A stretch of 64,000 nt of DNA from Verrucomicrobium spinosum DSM 4136 = JCM 18804 (lineage in GTDB: Bacteria > Verrucomicrobiota > Verrucomicrobiia > Verrucomicrobiales > Verrucomicrobiaceae): the NCBI RefSeq assembly GCF_000172155.1, contig NZ_ABIZ01000001.1:3133105-3197104 (forward strand), given 5' to 3'. A program made the translations under genes and the position numbers. Position 1 is the first letter of the stretch. Every line of letters starts with the position of its first letter. Shown in pieces: positions 60,608-64,000 of this stretch. A model generated the notes under the pieces. The model did not search any database. It had not been told where the DNA came from and saw only the letters and a list, made by a program, of their open reading frames with translations.

Positions 60608-61351
60608 CTACAGCTTCGCCTCCCGGTATTGCCCGGGGGTGAGACCGGTCGCGGCCCGGAATTGACGGCAGAACATCGCCTGGTCGTAGAATCCGCACTC
60701 GGTGGCGATGGTGCCCATGGCAGCGCTGGTCTCTCGCAGCATGGCCGCTGCGGCATCGATTCGTGTCTTGGTCAGAAACTGCCGGGGCGAGAGCTTGAGC
60801 ACCGCCTGCATGCGGCGTTCAAGCTGGCTGAGAGACATCTTCACGCTTTGTGCCAGGTCGTCGATCCGGAGTGACTCTGCGTAGTCGCGCTGGATGCGCT
60901 CGATGATGGTGCCAATGACTCCCAGCCGGGGATCGCTGTCTGCCGGGGCACGAAGATCGCGGGAGATGCCGGCGAGTCCGATCACTCGCCCGTGGGGATC
61001 ATGGACGGGCACTTTCTGGGCGAGGTACCAGCCGGGACTGCCATCGGGATTGGTCACCATCTCCAGGCGGTCATGGATTTCCTGGCCTGTCTTCAACACC
61101 AGATCATCCTGTTGTTCATAACCTGCGGCCAGCAGTGGGGGGAAGAGCTCCCGGGCCGTGCGACCGAGGAGCGAAGACTTGCCGGTGGCACCCACACGGC
61201 GGACGAGGGCGAGGTTTACGGCAATGTACTCGCGGTTGCGGTTTTTGACGCAGAAGACGGCGTCCTCCAAGCCCTCGAAAAGTTTCTCGGCGACGACGAG
61301 CGCGGGTGCTGCTTCAAAGACGGAATCACGGAGGGAGTCGGGACTTTTCAC
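60608..61351 (-). CDS. PAS-AraC transcriptional regulator
   Basis: One-component regulator: PAS domain (about residues 15-125, LFEGLEDAVFCVKNRNREYI, GLAGISRDL) then AraC HTH (SLRIDDLAQSVKMSLSQLER and TIATECGFYDQAMFCRQF, ending GLTPGQYREAKL). I use GTG at 61351, because the sequence upstream, up to an ATG at 61444, contains a palindrome and looks like promoter; the longer form would add 31 residues. The gene is divergent from putA with about 100 bp between starts, so it may control proline use or the convergent DUF5690 gene. Confidence 0.8.
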   Translation of the reverse strand: MKSPDSLRDSVFEAAPALVVAEKLFEGLEDAVFCVKNRNREYIAVNLALVRRVGATGKSSLLGRTARELFPPLLAAGYEQQDDLVLKTGQEIHDRLEMVTNPDGSPGWYLAQKVPVHDPHGRVIGLAGISRDLRAPADSDPRLGVIGTIIERIQRDYAESLRIDDLAQSVKMSLSQLERRMQAVLKLSPRQFLTKTRIDAAAAMLRETSAAMGTIATECGFYDQAMFCRQFRAATGLTPGQYREAKL

Positions 61352-61378
61352 AGGACAAGAATCTGATGCGTGAAAAAC

Positions 61379-61393
61379 GAATTGTGTAAATTC
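61379..61393. promoter_or_regulatory. Dyad in the regulator/putA intergenic region
   Basis: GAATT-GTGTA-AATTC is a short perfect inverted repeat (five-base arms) in the AT-rich space between the divergent PAS-AraC gene and putA, 60 bp before the putA ATG. A plausible operator or promoter element for either gene. Confidence 0.4.
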
Positions 61394-61452
61394 CGCATCC
61401 AATATAGCGGAAAAAACCAAGACCGCCAGTGGAAATGAGAACACCTTCGAGC

Positions 61453-64000
61453 ATGACTGACATCAGCTCACGTGCCGTGGTCCGGGCGGCCCATCTGCTA
61501 GCCGCCGCTGTCAAAGAACCGTCTGCAGCCGAGCGGGCGGAGGCTTTCCGGCTCTCCGGTATGGTGGACGACGAGCGCGGAAAGGCGTTCACTCTGGAGA
61601 TGGTGGACCGGGTTTTCCGGAGCCGGCAGCCCATCCAGCAAGCCAGACGCTTTCGGGAGCTTTTGCAGAAGTTCGGCGTTCCGGCTTACCTCACTCCGGT
61701 GCAGCGGGGACTGATGAAGGTGGCCGAGGTGGCGTCCAGATGGCTGCCTGGTGTGGTCATGCCAGCTGTGGCCAGGCAACTCCGGAAAGACAGTGCCAAA
61801 GTGATTCTGGCGGGGGAAAAAGGGCCGCTGCGCCGCTATCTGGAGGTGCGCACCCGCCGTGGCACGCGGGTAAATTTGAACCAGCTGGGCGAAGCGGTTC
61901 TGGGAGAAGCGGAGGCGAACCATCGTCTGGAAGCCATCCTGGAACTTCTGGCCCAGCCGGAGGTGAATTACGTTTCGGTAAAGATCTCTGCGGTCTTCAG
62001 CCAGATCAATCTGGTGGACTGGGACGGTACGTTGGAAGCTGTGCAGCAGCGGTTACGGCGGCTGTACCGGGCGGCTCTGCCGGGAAACAAGTTTGTGAAT
62101 CTGGATATGGAGGAATACCGCGATCTGGAACTGACGCTTGCGGCCTTCCAGCGCACTCTCAACGAACCGGAGTTCTTCGGTCTGCGCGCGGGCATCGTCC
62201 TCCAGGCGTATCTGCCGGACTCCTGGAAGGCGCAACAGGAGTTGACCAAGTGGGCCAGGATGCGGGTGGTCGGCGGAGGGGCCCCCGTGAAGCTCCGCCT
62301 GGTTAAAGGAGCCAATCTGGCCATGGAGCAGGTGGACGCGGAGCTCCATGGGTGGAACGCTGCCCCCTATGCCAGCAAGACGGAGACGGACGCGAATTTC
62401 CGCCGCATGCTCGAGTTTGGATGTCGTCCGGAAAATGCCCGGGCCGTACGCCTGGGTGTGGCAAGTCACAATCTCTTCGACATCGCACTGGCTCTGGAAA
62501 TGCGCCAGCAACCGGGTCTCTCACCTCTGGTGGAGCTGGAGATGCTGGAAGGCATGGCCAATCCTCAAGCACGGGTCGTGCAGGAGGAGGCAGGGGGGCT
62601 GCTGGTGTACGCCCCGATCGTGAAACTGGCCGACTTCCACAGCGCCATGGCCTATCTGGTGCGTCGGCTGGATGAGAACACTGCACCGGATAATTTCCTG
62701 CGGGACCTGTTTGCGCTGGAGCCGGGAAGTGATGCCTGGCACCGGCAGGAGCTGCGCTTCCTTGGGGGATGGGAGATGCGTCATCGCGTCTTTGCGGGAT
62801 CTTATCGGGCGCAGGCCAGGCCGGTGGGGCGAGGGGGCTTCGAGAACGCTCCGGACACAGACTGGACCCAATCCAGCGAGAGGGAACGGCTGGCCCGGGC
62901 GCTCGCGAGCTTCAAGCTCCCCTTCGTGCCCAAAGCGGATGTGGACGGGTGTGAAACGGTGCTACAGACAGCCGTTGCGGCCCAGGCGTGCTGGGAGAGC
63001 TTGGGGTTCGAGGTAAGAGGTGAAGTGCTCCGGAGTTGTGCTGAGGAGATGTCAGCCGGGAGATTTCAGTCCATCGCCCTGCTCGTGCATGAAGGAAGAA
63101 AGGCGGCCGCAGAGGCTGATACCGAGGTGTCGGAGGCGATCGACTTTGCCCGGTACTATGCGGGATATCGTCCCAGCCCACGGGTGCAGGCCTCTGCTCT
63201 GGGAACGGTGGTGGTGACGCCCCCTTGGAACTTCCCCTATGCCATCCCCTGCGGGGGCGTGCTCGCGGCGCTCATGGCGGGGAACAGCGTGATTTTCAAG
63301 CCAGCACCGGAGACGCAGGCGACGGCCTGGTGGTTGGTTCAGCAGCTCTGGCGCGGGGGCGTGCCGCGGGAAGTGCTCCAGTTCTTCCCTTGTGAAGACG
63401 GGGCGGTGGGGCAGGCGCTCATTACCGATGCTCGTACTGCGGCTGTGGTCCTCACTGGCGGATACGAGACCGCCCAGCTCTTCCAGAGCTGGAGGCCGTC
63501 TCTGCGACTTTATGCGGAAACCAGTGGCAAAAACTCCCTGATCATCACGGCGCAGGCGGACCGGGATCTGGCCATCAAAGATCTGGTGAAATCTGCATTT
63601 GGACATGCCGGGCAGAAGTGCAGCGCGGCCAGCCTGGCCATCCTGGAGGCTGAGGTGTATGACGACCCTGCTTTCCGCAGACAGTTGCGGGATGCGGCCG
63701 TCAGTCTGAGGGTGGGGGATGCTACGAGTGCCGCCAGCGTGGTGACTCCTTTGATCCGGGAGGCGTCGCCGGCGTTAAAACGGGCGCTGACCACCCTGGA
63801 GGAGGGGGAGGAGTGGCTCCTTGAACCGCGTCAGGACCCGCGCAACCCGTGTCTTTGGTCTCCGGGCATCAAGCTGGGGGTGATGCCGGGCTCCTGGTTT
63901 CACAAGACAGAGTGCTTTGGACCGGTGCTCGGACTGATGCGCGTAGAGGATTTCAACGACGCCATCCGCATCCAGAACGACAGTGATTTCGGCCTCACGG
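61453..64000 (+). CDS. putA: Bifunctional proline dehydrogenase/P5C dehydrogenase (3' end outside window)
   Basis: Two-step proline oxidation enzyme: FAD proline dehydrogenase first, NAD glutamate-semialdehyde dehydrogenase second. From ATG 61453 the frame is open to the window end, at least 849 residues. PRODH features: YVSVKISAVFSQIN, FVNLDMEEYRDLELT, LRLVKGANLAMEQ and NARAVRLGVASHNLFDI. ALDH features: VVTPPWNFPYAIPCGG, YAETSGKNSLII (Glu) and the catalytic Cys in GHAGQKCSAASL. The N-terminal RHH DNA-binding domain of enterobacterial PutA is absent, so control probably comes from the divergent PAS-AraC gene. Confidence 0.93.
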   Translation, partial: MTDISSRAVVRAAHLLAAAVKEPSAAERAEAFRLSGMVDDERGKAFTLEMVDRVFRSRQPIQQARRFRELLQKFGVPAYLTPVQRGLMKVAEVASRWLPGVVMPAVARQLRKDSAKVILAGEKGPLRRYLEVRTRRGTRVNLNQLGEAVLGEAEANHRLEAILELLAQPEVNYVSVKISAVFSQINLVDWDGTLEAVQQRLRRLYRAALPGNKFVNLDMEEYRDLELTLAAFQRTLNEPEFFGLRAGIVLQAYLPDSWKAQQELTKWARMRVVGGGAPVKLRLVKGANLAMEQVDAELHGWNAAPYASKTETDANFRRMLEFGCRPENARAVRLGVASHNLFDIALALEMRQQPGLSPLVELEMLEGMANPQARVVQEEAGGLLVYAPIVKLADFHSAMAYLVRRLDENTAPDNFLRDLFALEPGSDAWHRQELRFLGGWEMRHRVFAGSYRAQARPVGRGGFENAPDTDWTQSSERERLARALASFKLPFVPKADVDGCETVLQTAVAAQACWESLGFEVRGEVLRSCAEEMSAGRFQSIALLVHEGRKAAAEADTEVSEAIDFARYYAGYRPSPRVQASALGTVVVTPPWNFPYAIPCGGVLAALMAGNSVIFKPAPETQATAWWLVQQLWRGGVPREVLQFFPCEDGAVGQALITDARTAAVVLTGGYETAQLFQSWRPSLRLYAETSGKNSLIITAQADRDLAIKDLVKSAFGHAGQKCSAASLAILEAEVYDDPAFRRQLRDAAVSLRVGDATSAASVVTPLIREASPALKRALTTLEEGEEWLLEPRQDPRNPCLWSPGIKLGVMPGSWFHKTECFGPVLGLMRVEDFNDAIRIQNDSDFGLT

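Overview
The window reads as a chromosomal segment of a high-GC, Gram-negative, DAP-peptidoglycan bacterium of the Verrucomicrobia (Verrucomicrobiaceae type, for example a Verrucomicrobium or Prosthecobacter relative). The reasons are an LL-diaminopimelate aminotransferase (DapL), a DUF1549/DUF1553 protein, several Gfo/Idh/MocA oxidoreductases and a TIM-barrel sugar isomerase, PAS-AraC regulators, periplasmic glucan genes (OpgG/OpgH) and two PilT-type ATPases. The assignment is an inference from gene content, not from an rRNA or marker tree. I saw no rRNA, tRNA, prophage, insertion sequence or CRISPR array.

Layout. 1-2012: PhoB/PhoR-type two-component pair (regulator cut by the window edge). 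2128-7439 (minus): envelope operon OpgG, an unknown membrane-anchored protein, OpgH and an NlpC/P60 hydrolase. 7657-9018: CLC antiporter with fluoride-type (CLC-F) residues. 9147-12559: dapL, then a GxxExxY gene boxed by a near-perfect inverted repeat, DUF421 and a sugar isomerase. 12779-16280: overlapping DUF3142 lipoprotein and TPR-type protein. 17045-21808: unknown membrane protein and a very large secreted protein with two PstS-like domains, an Ig-like linker and an OmpA domain. 22217-27065 (minus): acyltransferase, then a stress-envelope/PilT operon. 27262-36043: asparagine synthetase, DUF1549 protein, membrane sensor with a Cys-rich tail, oxidoreductase, galE and a membrane HExxH protein. 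36292-41193: two SDR proteins, small lipoproteins, secreted unknowns and moeA. 41284-43646: dnaX and ebfC. 43900-44770: an array of exact 143-bp repeats. 44944-50694: phosphoglucomutase, a type II toxin-antitoxin pair overlapping an rRNA methyltransferase, hisD and an AraC regulator. 50929-53363: sugar/nucleoside MFS permease and oxidoreductase, followed by five 96-bp repeats. 53828-56322: nuclease, tatA and an enoyl reductase/quinone oxidoreductase. 56408-56976: decayed AbiEii-type toxin-antitoxin remnants. 57045-60586: a probable aminophosphonate-related cluster (phosphodiesterase, TIGR03364 oxidase, DUF5690). 60608-64000: PAS-AraC regulator divergent from putA (cut by the window edge).

How it fits together. 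Much of the region serves the envelope: osmoregulated glucans, peptidoglycan precursor and remodelling enzymes, OmpA-like anchoring, Tat export, and UDP-galactose and glucose-phosphate supply. Small catabolic units with local regulators (sugar oxidoreductases, proline, possibly phosphonate) are interspersed. Accessory signals are the inverted-repeat GxxExxY unit, two tandem-repeat arrays, one intact toxin-antitoxin pair and one dead one. The best candidates for undescribed biology are the GxxExxY inverted-repeat unit, the double-PstS/OmpA protein with its membrane partner, and the 143-bp repeat array.
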